The notes beneath the pieces were generated by a model. It searched no databases and was not told where the DNA came from. It saw only the letters and a program-made list of their open reading frames with translations. From positions 7,006,001 to 7,070,000 of the forward strand of contig NZ_AP028461.1 of assembly GCF_033097365.1 (NCBI RefSeq): DNA of 64,000 bases, given 5' to 3'. Source of the DNA: Actinoplanes sichuanensis. Lineage in GTDB: Bacteria; Actinomycetota; Actinomycetes; Mycobacteriales; Micromonosporaceae. This document shows positions 1 to 8,749 of this stretch, in pieces. Both the position numbers and the translations under genes were made by a program. How positions within the stretch are numbered: the first letter of the stretch is position 1; every line of letters begins with the position of its first letter.

Positions 1-542
1 GAACGGGACTCGCAGGTCGATCCGGTCGTGGAAGGTCCCGATCGACTCGTAGGCGCGCTCTCCGGGGCGCGCTCGAAAGCGTGGACGACCGGCTTGCCCT
101 CGACTGCCTCCACCCGCCAGAAGAACGGAATACCCGCCTCGGCATAGAGCTGCGGCTTAAGCACCCGATCACGGATCTCCGACTCGGGCGAGACGACCTC
201 GACCGCCAGCACAACCGCCTCGGCCGGATAGCAGGTGACGGAAAGACTCGCCTCGGCATCGCCGCGCACGACGACCACGTCGGGTTCCGGCCTCTGTTTC
301 CTGTTCAGAACCACTGACATGTCGCGCCGGACCAGGAACTCCGGTCGCGGTGCCGCCGAACGCAGGGACCGGGTCAGCAGATCGAGCATCAGCGAATGAA
401 AGACCTTCGGCGGGCTCACGAGGACGAGGCGTCCGTCGATGAGCTCCGCGTGGGGTGGGAGATCGGGAATCCGATCAAGGTCATCGGCGGTGAATCCCTC
501 CGCTGGCGGCTGATTCCACTCGATCGCTGATTCAGCGCTCAC
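1..542 (-). CDS. Uma2-family (DUF820) endonuclease-like protein, 3' part beyond window, probable frameshift
   Basis: Reading leftward from a GTG at 542 gives a protein beginning MSAESAIEW with the Uma2/DUF820 pattern: an early PHAELIDGRLV strand, then PEPDVVVV, then AVEVVSPES, the conserved acidic core of this PD-(D/E)XK-like fold. The family is common in many copies in actinomycetes and its cellular role is unclear. The C-terminus lies outside the window. Near the edge the natural reading (HAFERAYESIGTFHDRIDL) is only obtained if one copy of a 9-base direct repeat (52-60 and 66-74) plus its 5-base spacer is removed. As written the frame shifts there. It is therefore either a decaying gene or a sequencing artefact. 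Confidence 0.75.
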   Translation of the reverse strand, partial: MSAESAIEWNQPPAEGFTADDLDRIPDLPPHAELIDGRLVLVSPPKVFHSLMLDLLTRSLRSAAPRPEFLVRRDMSVVLNRKQRPEPDVVVVRGDAEASLSVTCYPAEAVVLAVEVVSPESEIRDRVLKPQLYAEAGIPFFWRVEAVEGKPVVHAFERAPESAPTSRSGPSTTGSTCESR

Positions 543-637
543 GGAACGGCCTCCCTTGCGGCGATTTCTCGCTCCCGCAGCCCACCCACGCAGACACCCC
601 CTCAGCGGCGATCGACCCCAACGGGCTCTTGCAAGCG

Positions 638-666
638 ACTATAGGCCTGAGGACAGTTGCTGTCCA
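638..666 (-). promoter_or_regulatory. sigma70-type promoter of the Uma2-like gene
   Basis: On the minus strand TGGACA (661-666) is followed after exactly 17 bases by TATAGT (638-643), a near-consensus promoter pointing at the gene that starts at 542. The -35 box overlaps an inverted repeat GGACAG-ttg-CTGTCC (651-665), which could be an operator. Confidence 0.6.
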
Positions 667-700
667 CCTAGATGTCGCTCGCCGGGTAGCGCTGACTGCC

Positions 701-1267
701 TCACATCCAGTCGGTGTGGCGGGGCCAGGACAGGAGGGTGTCGACGACCTCGGGTGGCTCGTACGGTGAGGTCGGTGTCGTCGTGGTGTATCGGCTGCGA
801 TGGAAGAGCAGCGGTGTCACGTCGCGGCACGGCCCCAGCATCGTCACCCGCCCGGTGACGATGGCGTGATCGCCGCCCGGATGGACCGCCTCCACCGAGC
901 AGTCCGCCCAGGTCAGGACGCCGTCCAGGACCGGCGCCCCGGACGGCGCGGGCACCCAGTCGAGCGCGCCGAACCGGTCCGCGCCGCGGGTGCCGAAGAG
1001 CCGGGACACGTCGCGCTGGTCGGCGGCCAGGATGTTGACGCAGAAGATGCCGGACGCCCGGATCCGCCGCCAGGTGTCCGAGCCGCTCTGCGGGCAGAAG
1101 AGCACCAGCGGCGGGTCCAGGGAGAGGGGCGCGAACGCCTGGCAGGCGAATCCGGCCGGGCCGTCGGCATCGGCCGTGGTGATGACGGTGACGCCGGTTC
1201 CGAAGTGGCCGAAGACCCTGCGGAATCCGGCGGCCGGCGACACCGGCACGGACGGGTGGGTGGTCAA
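701..1267 (-). CDS. hsaB: 3-HSA monooxygenase, flavin reductase component HsaB
   Basis: This is a 188-residue flavin reductase-like split-barrel protein (FGHFGTGVTVITT near the N-terminus, then GFACQAFAPLSLDPPLVLFCP and FCVNILA), the usual length for HsaB. It supplies reduced flavin to the oxygenase HsaA, which hydroxylates 3-HSA to the catechol 3,4-DHSA in steroid ring A/B degradation. A TTG at 1267 overlaps the hsaC stop codon and follows GGCGGCGG; the in-frame GTG at 1249 is an alternative start. An open frame continues upstream inside hsaC but is a shadow. It is the last gene of hsaA-hsaD-hsaC-hsaB, so control probably comes from the KstR box at 4341. Confidence 0.9.
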   Translation of the reverse strand: MTTHPSVPVSPAAGFRRVFGHFGTGVTVITTADADGPAGFACQAFAPLSLDPPLVLFCPQSGSDTWRRIRASGIFCVNILAADQRDVSRLFGTRGADRFGALDWVPAPSGAPVLDGVLTWADCSVEAVHPGGDHAIVTGRVTMLGPCRDVTPLLFHRSRYTTTTPTSPYEPPEVVDTLLSWPRHTDWM

Positions 1268-2172
1268 TGCCCGCCGCCGCCGAAGAACCGGTGGCCCCAG
1301 ACGCTGTGCGCGGTGGTCTGGCGGGCGACCCAGGTGTCGTCGTCGACGGTGAGGCCGCCGTAGCCGTACTCGATGTCGAATCCGCTCGGGGTCCGGACGT
1401 AGAAGGAGACCATCTCGTCGTTGGCGTGCCGGCCCAGGGTGGAGATCATCGGGGCCTTGTTGCGGGCGCACCGGTCGATGGCCCGGCCGACGTCGTCGAG
1501 GGTCTCGGTCTCGATCATCAGGTGTACGAGTCCGGTCGGCGCTGGAATCGGGGCGAGCGCGACACTGTGGTGCCGGGGACCACAGCCGAGGAACCGCATC
1601 CACAGGGGCTTGTCGCTCGGCGGCAGTCCGAGGTGCTCGGGGACGAGGCGCATCGAGTCGCGCAGCCGGAACCCGAGGACCTCGCTCCAGAACCGCAGCG
1701 ACGCGACGTCGTCGCGGGCCGGCAGGACGACGTGCCCCATGCCCTGGCCGCCGGTGACGAACCGGGTGCCGTACGAGCTGAGCGCCGGCCGGCTGTCGAG
1801 GGCCACGCCGCAGAAGAACTCGAGCCGGTTGCCGGCCGGGTCGTCGACGCTGATCAGGTGGGAGACGCGGCGGTCGGCGAGTTCGTCGGCGCCGGCCGGT
1901 TTGACGGCGATGCCGGCTTCGTCGAGGACGCCGACGAGCCTGGTGAGGGCGGCCGGGTCGGCGAGTTCCCAGCCGGACGCGGCGAGCCGGTCCCGTTCGC
2001 CGGGCACCACCACGATGCGCGCCGGCAGCTCGTCCATGCGCAGATAGAGGGCCTGCGGGTCGGGGCCGCGTCCCTCGGTCATGCCGAGCACCTTGACGCC
2101 GAAGTCACGCCAGGCGGGCAGGTCGGTGGCTTCGACGCGCAGGTAACCGAGGGATCGGATGAGGTTGCTCAC
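1264..2172 (-). CDS. hsaC: 3,4-DHSA extradiol dioxygenase HsaC
   Basis: At 302 residues this is a type I extradiol dioxygenase with two tandem vicinal-oxygen-chelate domains. The Fe(II) ligands are visible in the second domain: His147 (QGMGHVVL), His217 (LVHLMIE) and Glu268 (FDIEYGYGG). His201/His202 (PRHHSVAL) supply the conserved second-sphere histidine. HsaC cleaves the catechol ring of 3,4-DHSA to 4,9-DSHA, the substrate of HsaD encoded just upstream in the operon. The stop overlaps the presumed TTG start of hsaB by a few bases, suggesting coupled translation. Confidence 0.95.
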   Translation of the reverse strand: MSNLIRSLGYLRVEATDLPAWRDFGVKVLGMTEGRGPDPQALYLRMDELPARIVVVPGERDRLAASGWELADPAALTRLVGVLDEAGIAVKPAGADELADRRVSHLISVDDPAGNRLEFFCGVALDSRPALSSYGTRFVTGGQGMGHVVLPARDDVASLRFWSEVLGFRLRDSMRLVPEHLGLPPSDKPLWMRFLGCGPRHHSVALAPIPAPTGLVHLMIETETLDDVGRAIDRCARNKAPMISTLGRHANDEMVSFYVRTPSGFDIEYGYGGLTVDDDTWVARQTTAHSVWGHRFFGGGGH

Positions 2173-2238
2173 GGGTGGTGTCCCCTCTCACAGAACCAGG
2201 AATCGGGGCGGGCGCGATAGACGAGGTGAAGGCAGGTT

Positions 2239-3036
2239 TCAGGGGGTGAGAAAGTCGATGGCCAAGCGGTTGAACTCGTCGAATTTCTCCAGGTGGGCCC
2301 AGTGGCCACAGCCGCCGAAGACGTGCAGGCGGGCGTTGCGCAGCACCTTGAGGGCGACCAGGGCGCCGTCGAGCGGATTGACCCGGTCCTCACGGCCCCA
2401 GACCAGCAGGGTCTCGTGGCGCAGCCGATGTGCGTCGCGCCAGAGCAGCCCCTCCTCGTATGTCTCCGGGTTACTGAAGGAGGCACCCATCTCGCGCATG
2501 GCGCGCATCGCGGCCGGGTCGACCGCGGCCCGGAAACGTTCCTCGATCAGATCTTCGGAGATCAAGGACGGATCGAAGACGAGGGTACGGAGAAAGGCCG
2601 CCAGTCTCTCCCGGCTGGGGTTGCGGCCGAACGCGCCGAGGCGTTTGACCCCTTCGGTCGGGTCCGCGGAGAAGACGTTCAGAGACAGCCCGCCGGGTCC
2701 CATGAGGAGCAGCCGGCGGGCGCGCCCGGGGTGCATGAGGGCGAAGCGGACGGCTGTTCCGCCGCCGAGAGAGTTCCCGATCAGGTCGACCTTGTCGATG
2801 CCGAGTTTGTCGAGGAGCGCGGCCAGCTCGGTGGCGGCGTGGGTGAAGTACTGCCCGGTGATCGGGTCACCCAGCGAGCCGCCGTATCCGGGCTGGTCGA
2901 CGGCGAGGATGTCGAAGTGCTCGGCGAGCGCGGGGATGGTGCGGCCGAAATTGCTCATGGCCGACGCCCCGGGGCCGCCCCCGTGCAGGAGGACCACCGG
3001 CGATCCGGCGCCCTCGCGGTGGAAGGCGAGTGTCAT
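2239..3036 (-). CDS. hsaD: 4,9-DSHA meta-cleavage product hydrolase HsaD
   Basis: A 265-residue alpha/beta hydrolase of the C-C bond (MCP) hydrolase family. Key sites are the oxyanion stretch HGGGPGA, the nucleophile Ser89 in GNSLGGG, Asp217 in WGREDRVNP and His245 in CGHWAHLE. The NPLDGALVALK segment is typical of HsaD. It hydrolyses 4,9-DSHA to the DOHNAA moiety (HIP) and 2-hydroxyhexa-2,4-dienoate, which feeds HsaE-G. The N-terminus is about 20 residues shorter than mycobacterial HsaD, but no better upstream start is evident. It lies 66 bases upstream of hsaC and 91 bases downstream of hsaA. Confidence 0.95.
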   Translation of the reverse strand: MTLAFHREGAGSPVVLLHGGGPGASAMSNFGRTIPALAEHFDILAVDQPGYGGSLGDPITGQYFTHAATELAALLDKLGIDKVDLIGNSLGGGTAVRFALMHPGRARRLLLMGPGGLSLNVFSADPTEGVKRLGAFGRNPSRERLAAFLRTLVFDPSLISEDLIEERFRAAVDPAAMRAMREMGASFSNPETYEEGLLWRDAHRLRHETLLVWGREDRVNPLDGALVALKVLRNARLHVFGGCGHWAHLEKFDEFNRLAIDFLTP

Positions 3037-3127
3037 GCGTTACCTCCTCGGCCATGCCCTCCCGGCCCCCGCCCACGACGTCCGTCGGACGGTGCGGGTG
3101 GCTGCCGGTCGGTGCAGTCGGTCATGG

Positions 3128-4294
3128 CTAGACCATCGCGTCGTTGAGCGGCAGGCCGAATTCGCCTCGGCCGTACATGGACAGGGCTCGTTCCGGGTCG
3201 TTGATCGCGTGCACCCGGCCGGAGTGGGCGTCGCGCCAGAACCGCTGGATCGGGGTGCCGACCGCGAGGGCCCGGCCGCCGGAGTTCTCGAAGAGCCGGT
3301 CGACCGCGCGGATCGCCAGGGCGGTCCCGCGGACCTGGTCGCGACGGACCCGCAGGCGCAGCGGCATCGGGAGCTTGGTGCCGGCGGTGGTGAGGTCCAT
3401 GAGTTCGCGCATGTTGGTCTGCACGGCGTACCAGGCGGAGTCGATGTCGGCCGCGGCCTCGGCGACGCGCACCTGCGAGTGTGGATCCTCGGCCGCCTTG
3501 ACGCCGACGTAAGCGGCGCGGACCCGTTCGCGGGTGTAGTCGACATGGGCACGGTAGGCACCGGTCGCCATGCCGATGATCGGTGTGGTGATCGCGTAGG
3601 TGAAGATCGAGGCGTAGGGGATGCGGTAGAGCGGTCCCGGGTTCTGCTCCTGGCCGGGGCAGACGCAGCGGGCGGTGTCGTTGAAGCTGAGCGCCCGGTG
3701 GGCCGGGACGAAGGCGTTGTCGACGACGATGTCGTTGCTGCCGGTGCCGCGCAGGCCGACGGTGTGCCAGACGTCCTCGATCGTGTAGTCCGAGGCCGGC
3801 AGCAGGAAGGTGCAGAAGTCGGCGGGTGTGCCGTCGTCGCCCGGCGGGACGATGCCGCCGAGCAGCACCCAGGTGGCGTGGTCGCAGCCGGAGGAGAAAC
3901 TCCAGCGGCCGTTGACGCGGTAACCGCCGTCGACCCTGGTGATCTTGCCGGTCGGGGCGTAGGACGAGGACATCCGGGTGCCGGGGTCGGCGCCCCAGAC
4001 GTCCTGCTGGGCCCGGTCCGGGAAGAGCCCGAGCTGCCAGTTGTGCACCCCGATGACCGAGGCCACCCAGCCGGTCGAGCCGCAGGCCGAGGCGATGTCG
4101 CGGACCGCGGTCAGGAAGTCGAGCGGGTGTGCCTCGTGCCCGCCGAACCGGACGGGTTGCAGGAGGCGGAAGAAGCCGGTCTCGGCGAGGGCCTTGACCG
4201 TTTCCGGGGCGAGCGCGCGCCGATCCTCGGTCTCCTGAGCGCGCTCTCGCAGAACAGGTAACAGTTCTCGAACTCCGGCGAGGACCGCTTCCAT
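3128..4294 (-). CDS. hsaA: 3-HSA monooxygenase, oxygenase component HsaA
   Basis: 388 residues with an acyl-CoA dehydrogenase-like fold of the group D flavin-dependent monooxygenases (SACGSTGWVASVIGVHNWQLG in the N-terminal half, GSNDIVVDNAFVPAHR in the middle beta domain, GRALAVGTPIQRFWRDAHSG near the end). The last motif is characteristic of HsaA/TftD-type oxygenases. Together with HsaB it hydroxylates 3-HSA at C4. The ATG at 4294 has GGAGGG upstream. The gene heads the leftward operon and is divergent from kshA; the KstR box at 4341-4354 lies between them. Confidence 0.95.
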   Translation of the reverse strand: MEAVLAGVRELLPVLRERAQETEDRRALAPETVKALAETGFFRLLQPVRFGGHEAHPLDFLTAVRDIASACGSTGWVASVIGVHNWQLGLFPDRAQQDVWGADPGTRMSSSYAPTGKITRVDGGYRVNGRWSFSSGCDHATWVLLGGIVPPGDDGTPADFCTFLLPASDYTIEDVWHTVGLRGTGSNDIVVDNAFVPAHRALSFNDTARCVCPGQEQNPGPLYRIPYASIFTYAITTPIIGMATGAYRAHVDYTRERVRAAYVGVKAAEDPHSQVRVAEAAADIDSAWYAVQTNMRELMDLTTAGTKLPMPLRLRVRRDQVRGTALAIRAVDRLFENSGGRALAVGTPIQRFWRDAHSGRVHAINDPERALSMYGRGEFGLPLNDAMV

Positions 4295-4340
4295 GAGATC
4301 CCTCCAGGCTGGTTGGCCGCGTGTCGAGCGACCCCTATAC

Positions 4341-4354
4341 TAGAACACGTTCTA
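4341..4354. promoter_or_regulatory. KstR operator 1 (hsaA/kshA divergent promoters)
   Basis: TAGAACACGTTCTA fits the KstR consensus TnnAACnnGTTnnA and is nearly a perfect palindrome. It overlaps the -10 TATACT (4336-4341) of kshA, which has TTGGCC (4313-4318) 17 bases upstream and AGGAG (4365-4369) before the ATG at 4376. On the other strand TAGTAT is a candidate -10 for hsaA. Repressor binding would block both promoters. Confidence 0.9.
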
Positions 4355-4375
4355 CCTAGGGACCAGGAGTGGGAC

Positions 4376-5503
4376 ATGAGCATCAGCCAGCAACCGCGCA
4401 CCATCGATGCCGGGCGGCCACCGGTGAGGTTCGCCCGGGGGTGGCACTGCCTGGGGCTCGCCGACACGTTCCGCGACGGGCAGCCGCACGCGATCCAGGC
4501 GTTCGGCACCAAGCTCGTGGTGTTCGCCGATTCCTCCGGGAAGCTGAACGTGCTGGACGGCTACTGCCGGCACATGGGTGGCGACCTCACCCAGGGCACG
4601 ATCAAGGGCGACACGATCGCCTGCCCGTTCCACGACTGGCGGTGGAACGGGGAGGGCCGATGTGTCGAGGTGCCCTACGCGCACCGGATCCCGATGCGCG
4701 CGCGGACCAGGTCGTGGACGACCTGTGAGCAGAACAGGCAGTTGTTCGTCTGGAACGATCCACAGGGCAATCCGCCGCCGCCCGAGGTGGCGATCCCCCG
4801 CATCGAGGGCGCGTTCTCCGACGAGTGGAGCGACTGGACCTGGGATTCGGTGCTCATCGAGGGCGCCAACTGCCGGGAGATCATCGACAACGTCGTCGAC
4901 ATGGCGCACTTCTTCTACATCCACTTCGCCTTCCCGACGTTCTTCAAGAACGTGATGGAGGGGCACGTGGCGGCGCAGTTCCTGCAGACCCGGCCGCGCC
5001 CGGACGTGCCGGCCTCGGCCAGCCAGTCGGGTGACGCCACGCTGCGGTCGGAGGCGGCCTACTACGGGCCGGCGTACATGATCGATTACCTGTACAACGA
5101 CTGGCACGGCGTTGACATCGAGTCGGTGCTGATCAACTGCCACTACCCGGTCACCCCGGATTCGTTCGTCCTCCAGTGGGGCCTGAGCATGAAACGGCTG
5201 CCGGGTCTCAGCACCGAGCAGGCGAGCCGGGCGGCGGCCAAGTTCGCCAAGGGCATCGGCGTCGGCTTCCTGCAGGATGTGGAGATCTGGAAGAACAAGA
5301 CGCGCATCGACAACCCGCTGCTCTGCGCCGAGGACGGGCCGGTCTACCAGCTCCGCCGATGGTACGAGCAGTTCTACGTCGACGTGGAGGACGTCACCGA
5401 CGACATGGTGGCGCGCTACGAGTTCGAGGTGGACACGACGCGGGCGGTCGAGACGTGGGAGGCCGAGGTCGCCGCCAACCAGGCCCGGGCCGCCGCCTCA
5501 TGA
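4376..5503 (+). CDS. kshA: 3-ketosteroid 9alpha-hydroxylase, oxygenase component KshA
   Basis: A 375-residue Rieske non-heme iron oxygenase. The Rieske cluster ligands are in CRHMGG and CPFHDWRW. The mononuclear iron facial triad is indicated by NVVDMAHFFYIHFAFP (His-x4-His) and by the later FLQDVEIW segment carrying the Asp. KshA hydroxylates androstadienedione at C9, which opens ring B spontaneously once ring A is dehydrogenated by KstD. The ATG at 4376 is preferred over an in-frame ATG at 4313 because AGGAG sits seven bases upstream and the promoter lies between the two. The stop overlaps the next start (ATGA). Confidence 0.95.
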   Translation: MSISQQPRTIDAGRPPVRFARGWHCLGLADTFRDGQPHAIQAFGTKLVVFADSSGKLNVLDGYCRHMGGDLTQGTIKGDTIACPFHDWRWNGEGRCVEVPYAHRIPMRARTRSWTTCEQNRQLFVWNDPQGNPPPPEVAIPRIEGAFSDEWSDWTWDSVLIEGANCREIIDNVVDMAHFFYIHFAFPTFFKNVMEGHVAAQFLQTRPRPDVPASASQSGDATLRSEAAYYGPAYMIDYLYNDWHGVDIESVLINCHYPVTPDSFVLQWGLSMKRLPGLSTEQASRAAAKFAKGIGVGFLQDVEIWKNKTRIDNPLLCAEDGPVYQLRRWYEQFYVDVEDVTDDMVARYEFEVDTTRAVETWEAEVAANQARAAAS

Positions 5504-5871
5504 CCGTCACCGGCCACGACGTCACCGGCCACGACGTCACCGCGAGCGACAAGCAGCTACCGGGGCGGGCCGGCAGCGAGGCCCGGCAGCAGAGCGATGA
5601 GCGGCAACGGCGCGATGAGCCACAGCAGAGTGACGAGCGGCAGGAGTATCTGGGCGGCGGGCTTGCCGAGGTTCGGTGCGAGGCGTGCGGGCTTCCGGTC
5701 CGGGCCGGGAAACGCAGCGCGATGCAGACCAGCGTGCAGTGGTCCGGGCCGGCCTGCGACCGGCTCGCCGAGGTGGCCGCCGGGCGACCGAACGCGCTCG
5801 TCCCCACCTGCCCGGAGCTGCGGGAAAGCATCGACCGGGCGGTTCGCGAGGGTCGTCTGGAGGTGAGCTGA
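5500..5871 (+). CDS. small Cys-containing protein between kshA and kshB, unknown function
   Basis: 123 residues from an ATG that overlaps the kshA stop (ATGA); its TGA overlaps the kshB ATG by one base, so all three are translationally coupled. The first 50 residues are repetitive and polar (TGHDV twice, QQSDERQ twice). The C-terminal 70 residues look folded and carry CEAC, an isolated Cys in GPACD and one in PTCPELRE. This suggests a zinc-ribbon-like or metal-binding mini-domain. I do not recognise the family. Position between the two components of an iron-sulfur oxygenase suggests an accessory role (assembly, electron transfer or binding), which is inference. Confidence 0.8.
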   Translation: MTVTGHDVTGHDVTASDKQLPGRAGSEARQQSDERQRRDEPQQSDERQEYLGGGLAEVRCEACGLPVRAGKRSAMQTSVQWSGPACDRLAEVAAGRPNALVPTCPELRESIDRAVREGRLEVS

Positions 5872-6821
5872 TGCCGTATTTCCGCCCTGTCCGGATCGCC
5901 GCGGTGATCCCGGAGACCGCGGACGCCTGCTCCCTGGTGCTCGACACCACCTTCGACTACCGGCCCGGTCAGTATCTGACGGTGCGCACCCCGGCCGGGC
6001 CACGCTGCTACTCGCTGTCCAGTGCGCCGGGCATCGACGATCGGCCCACGGTGACCGTGAAGCGGGTGCCCGGCGGCCGGGTCTCGAACTGGATCTGCGA
6101 CCACGTCCGCGCCGGTGACACCCTCGACATGGCGGGCCCGGCCGGGACGTTCACGCCCGACTCGCTCGATGACGATCTGTTGTTCCTGGCCGCGGGCTCG
6201 GGCATCACGCCGATCATGGGGATCGTCAAGGCGCTGCGGAGCGATCCGGTTCTGATCTACGCCAACCGGGACGCCGAATCGATCATCTTCGGGGCACGGC
6301 TCGACGGAATGCTGCCGGTCATCCACTGGCTGGACAGCGAGCGGGGCATTCCGACGGCTGATTTCCTGAAAGAGCTACTTCTGCCGTACCTCCAGAGGGA
6401 GGCCTTCGTCTGCGGACCGGAGGCGTTCGTCGCCGTCGCCGAGAAGGCGCTGCAATCGGCGGGCGTGCCGGCCTCCCGCATCCGGGTCGAACGATTCGAG
6501 GCGAACCAGACCGCAACGGAACCGGTCGAAGAGGACCAAGACGGGCCGGCGGCGGTGGCCGAGGTGGCGATCGACGGGCAGACGCATGTGTTGCCGTGGG
6601 CGGCCGGCAAACGGCTCCTCGACGTGATCATCGACGCGGGTCTCAACCCGCCGTATTCGTGCCGGCAGGGTCAGTGCGGCGCGTGCGCGGTGCGGCTGGT
6701 GAGCGGCGAGGTCGACCTGGTCAACAACGAGATTCTCGAGGAGGAGGACTTCGCGGAGGGCTACATCCTGGCGTGCCAGGCGATCCCGGTGACCGACTCG
6801 GTCTCGGTCACCTACTACTGA
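5871..6821 (+). CDS. kshB: 3-ketosteroid 9alpha-hydroxylase, reductase component KshB
   Basis: 316 residues with the three-domain layout of class IA oxygenase reductases: an FAD domain (RCYSLSSAPG), an NAD domain (AAGSGITPIMG, then FVCGPEAF) and a C-terminal plant-type [2Fe-2S] ferredoxin (CRQGQCGAC plus a distant Cys in ILACQA). It passes electrons from NADH to KshA. A linker of about 25 acidic residues (TEPVEEDQDGP) joins the reductase and ferredoxin parts. The ATG at 5871 overlaps the preceding stop. A long upstream in-frame extension is a shadow. Confidence 0.95.
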   Translation: MPYFRPVRIAAVIPETADACSLVLDTTFDYRPGQYLTVRTPAGPRCYSLSSAPGIDDRPTVTVKRVPGGRVSNWICDHVRAGDTLDMAGPAGTFTPDSLDDDLLFLAAGSGITPIMGIVKALRSDPVLIYANRDAESIIFGARLDGMLPVIHWLDSERGIPTADFLKELLLPYLQREAFVCGPEAFVAVAEKALQSAGVPASRIRVERFEANQTATEPVEEDQDGPAAVAEVAIDGQTHVLPWAAGKRLLDVIIDAGLNPPYSCRQGQCGACAVRLVSGEVDLVNNEILEEEDFAEGYILACQAIPVTDSVSVTYY

Positions 6822-6851
6822 ACGGCCGGAACACGGCGCCGCTGACGGTTC

Positions 6852-6885
6852 CGGCGGGGGTGGCCCGTCGTGGTCGCCCCCACCG
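6852..6885. terminator. hairpin between convergent kshB and hsaF
   Basis: CGGCGGGGGTGG (6852-6863) pairs with TCGCCCCCACCG (6874-6885) over about 11 positions with one mismatch and wobble pairs, around a 10-base loop. It lies in the 67-base gap between converging genes, where a bidirectional terminator is expected. No U-tract is seen. Confidence 0.5.
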
Positions 6886-6888
6886 GGT

Positions 6889-7902
6889 TCATCGCGCGGA
6901 CAGTTCCCGGGCGATCGTGATCAGCTGGTCCTCCTGGCCGCCGACGAGACGCCGCTCCCCCGCCTTGACCAGGATCTCCGCGCCCGACACACCGTACCGC
7001 TCGGCCTGCGCGTAAGCGTGCATGAGGAAACTGGAGTAGACCCCGGCGTACCCCATGATCAAAGCCATCCGATCGAGCTTGCACTCGTCGGCCATCGCCG
7101 GTCGCACCACGTCCTCGGCCGCGTCGACGATCTTGAAGAAGTCCACGCCGGTACGGATGCCCAGCTTGTCGCAGACGCCGACGAACGCTTCGACAGGTGT
7201 GTTCCCGGCACCGGCACCGAACCGGCGGGTGCTGCCGTCGATCTGCCGCGCCCCGGCCCGGTAGGCCAGGATCGAGTTCGCCACGCCCAGCCCCAGGTTC
7301 TCGTGCCCGTGGAAGCCGACCTGCGCGTCCGGCCCGAGTTCGGCGACGAGAGCGGCGACCCGGTCACCGACCTGGTCGAGCACGAGCGCCCCGGCCGAGT
7401 CGACCACGTAGACGCACTCGCACCCGGCATCGGCCATGATCCGGGCCTGTTCGGCCAGCCGTTCGGGCGGGATCGAATGCGCCATCATCAGGAACCCCAC
7501 CGTCTCCAGTCCCAGGTCACGGGCGATCCCGAAGTGCTGGACGGCGATATCGGCCTCGGTGCAGTGGGTGGCGATCCGGCAGACCGTGGCGCCGTTGCCG
7601 GCCGCGGCCCGGATGTCGTCGAGGACACCGACACCGGGCAGCATCAGGAAGGCGATCTTCGCGCGGGTCGCGGTACGGACCGCCGCGCTGATCAGGTCCT
7701 GCTCCGGGGTGTGACTGAACCCGTAGGTGAACGACGACCCACCCAGCCCGTCACCGTGGGTGACCTCGATGACGGGTACACCCGCGTCGTCGAGAGCCGC
7801 CACGATCGCGGTCACCTCGTCGACGGTGAACTGGTGCCGTTTGGCGTGCGACCCGTCCCGCAGCGACGAGTCAGTGATCCTGAGATCGAGCAAGTTCCTC
7901 AC
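6889..7902 (-). CDS. hsaF: 4-hydroxy-2-oxoacid aldolase HsaF
   Basis: A 337-residue DRE-TIM metallolyase. Visible are the Arg15-Asp16 pair ([14 protein letters not shown]), the GDGLGGSS loop, and metal ligands His198 and His200 in GFHGHENLG together with Asp16. It splits 4-hydroxy-2-oxohexanoate into pyruvate and propanal, which channels into HsaG. The start lies 32 bases inside hsaG, an overlap typical of this enzyme pair, and it is the last gene of the leftward hsaEGF set. Confidence 0.95.
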   Translation of the reverse strand: MRNLLDLRITDSSLRDGSHAKRHQFTVDEVTAIVAALDDAGVPVIEVTHGDGLGGSSFTYGFSHTPEQDLISAAVRTATRAKIAFLMLPGVGVLDDIRAAAGNGATVCRIATHCTEADIAVQHFGIARDLGLETVGFLMMAHSIPPERLAEQARIMADAGCECVYVVDSAGALVLDQVGDRVAALVAELGPDAQVGFHGHENLGLGVANSILAYRAGARQIDGSTRRFGAGAGNTPVEAFVGVCDKLGIRTGVDFFKIVDAAEDVVRPAMADECKLDRMALIMGYAGVYSSFLMHAYAQAERYGVSGAEILVKAGERRLVGGQEDQLITIARELSAR

Positions 7903-8749
7903 CCACCCTGGTGGCCGCAGCGGTCATGATGTCCAGATTCCCGGCGTACGACGGCATGAAGTCGCCCGCGCCCTCGACCTCGATGAAGATCCCCACCCGC
8001 AGCCGGTCACCCACCGGGTCGAACTGCGGCTCGTCCAGCAGCCGATACCCCGGCACGTAGGTCGCGACCGCCGACACCAGGTCCACGACGGACTTGGTGA
8101 TCGCACCCTGATCGGCGTCCGGCGACACCGCGCAGAAGATGGTGTCCCGCATGATCAGCGGTGGTTCGGCCGGGTTCAGCACGATGATCGCCTTGCCCCG
8201 CGCGGCTCCGCCGATCGTCTCCAGCCCACGGCTCGTCGTCCGGGTGAACTCGTCGATGTTCGCCCTGGTCCCCGGCCCGGCCGAGCGGGACGCCACGGTG
8301 GCTACGATCTCCGCGTAGTGGACCGGCGTCACCCGGGACACCGCGTGCACCATCGGAATCGTCGCCTGCCCGCCACAGGTGATCAGGTTCAGGTTCGGCG
8401 CGTCCCGGTGCCCGCCGAGGTTCACCTCGGGCACCACGGCCGGTCCGACCGCCGCCGGAGTCAGGTCGATCGCCCGGATCCCGGCCTCCGCATAACGCGG
8501 CGCATTCGCCCGGTGCACGCCCGCCGACGTGGCCTCGAACACCAGGTCGGGCACCGGGTCCTGACTCAGCAGCCAATCCACGCCCGCGCTGCTGACGGCC
8601 AGCCCGGCCTCGGCCGCCCGCCGGAGTCCGGCGCTTTCCGGATCGATTCCGACCATCCATCGAGGCTCGATGACAGGTGATCGCAGCAGTTTGTACATCA
8701 GATCCGTGCCGATGTTCCCGGACCCGACGATCGCCGCGCTGAACGTCAT
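7871..8749 (-). CDS. hsaG: acylating propanal/acetaldehyde dehydrogenase HsaG
   Basis: 292 residues, shorter than BphJ (about 310) but with all key parts: Rossmann GSGNIG (9-14), catalytic Cys125 in [12 protein letters not shown], and [16 protein letters not shown] at the C-terminus, the segment that contacts the aldolase. It oxidises propanal to propionyl-CoA with NAD+ and CoA in a complex with HsaF. It starts with ATG overlapping the hsaE stop by four bases. Confidence 0.95.
   Translation of the reverse strand: MTFSAAIVGSGNIGTDLMYKLLRSPVIEPRWMVGIDPESAGLRRAAEAGLAVSSAGVDWLLSQDPVPDLVFEATSAGVHRANAPRYAEAGIRAIDLTPAAVGPAVVPEVNLGGHRDAPNLNLITCGGQATIPMVHAVSRVTPVHYAEIVATVASRSAGPGTRANIDEFTRTTSRGLETIGGAARGKAIIVLNPAEPPLIMRDTIFCAVSPDADQGAITKSVVDLVSAVATYVPGYRLLDEPQFDPVGDRLRVGIFIEVEGAGDFMPSYAGNLDIMTAAATRVGEELARSQDH

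Noticed and set aside
2159..4261. 700-codon open frame on the plus strand over hsaD and hsaA
   Set aside because: Composition is Arg/Ala/Gly-rich with no family pattern; it is the antisense shadow of two clear enzymes.
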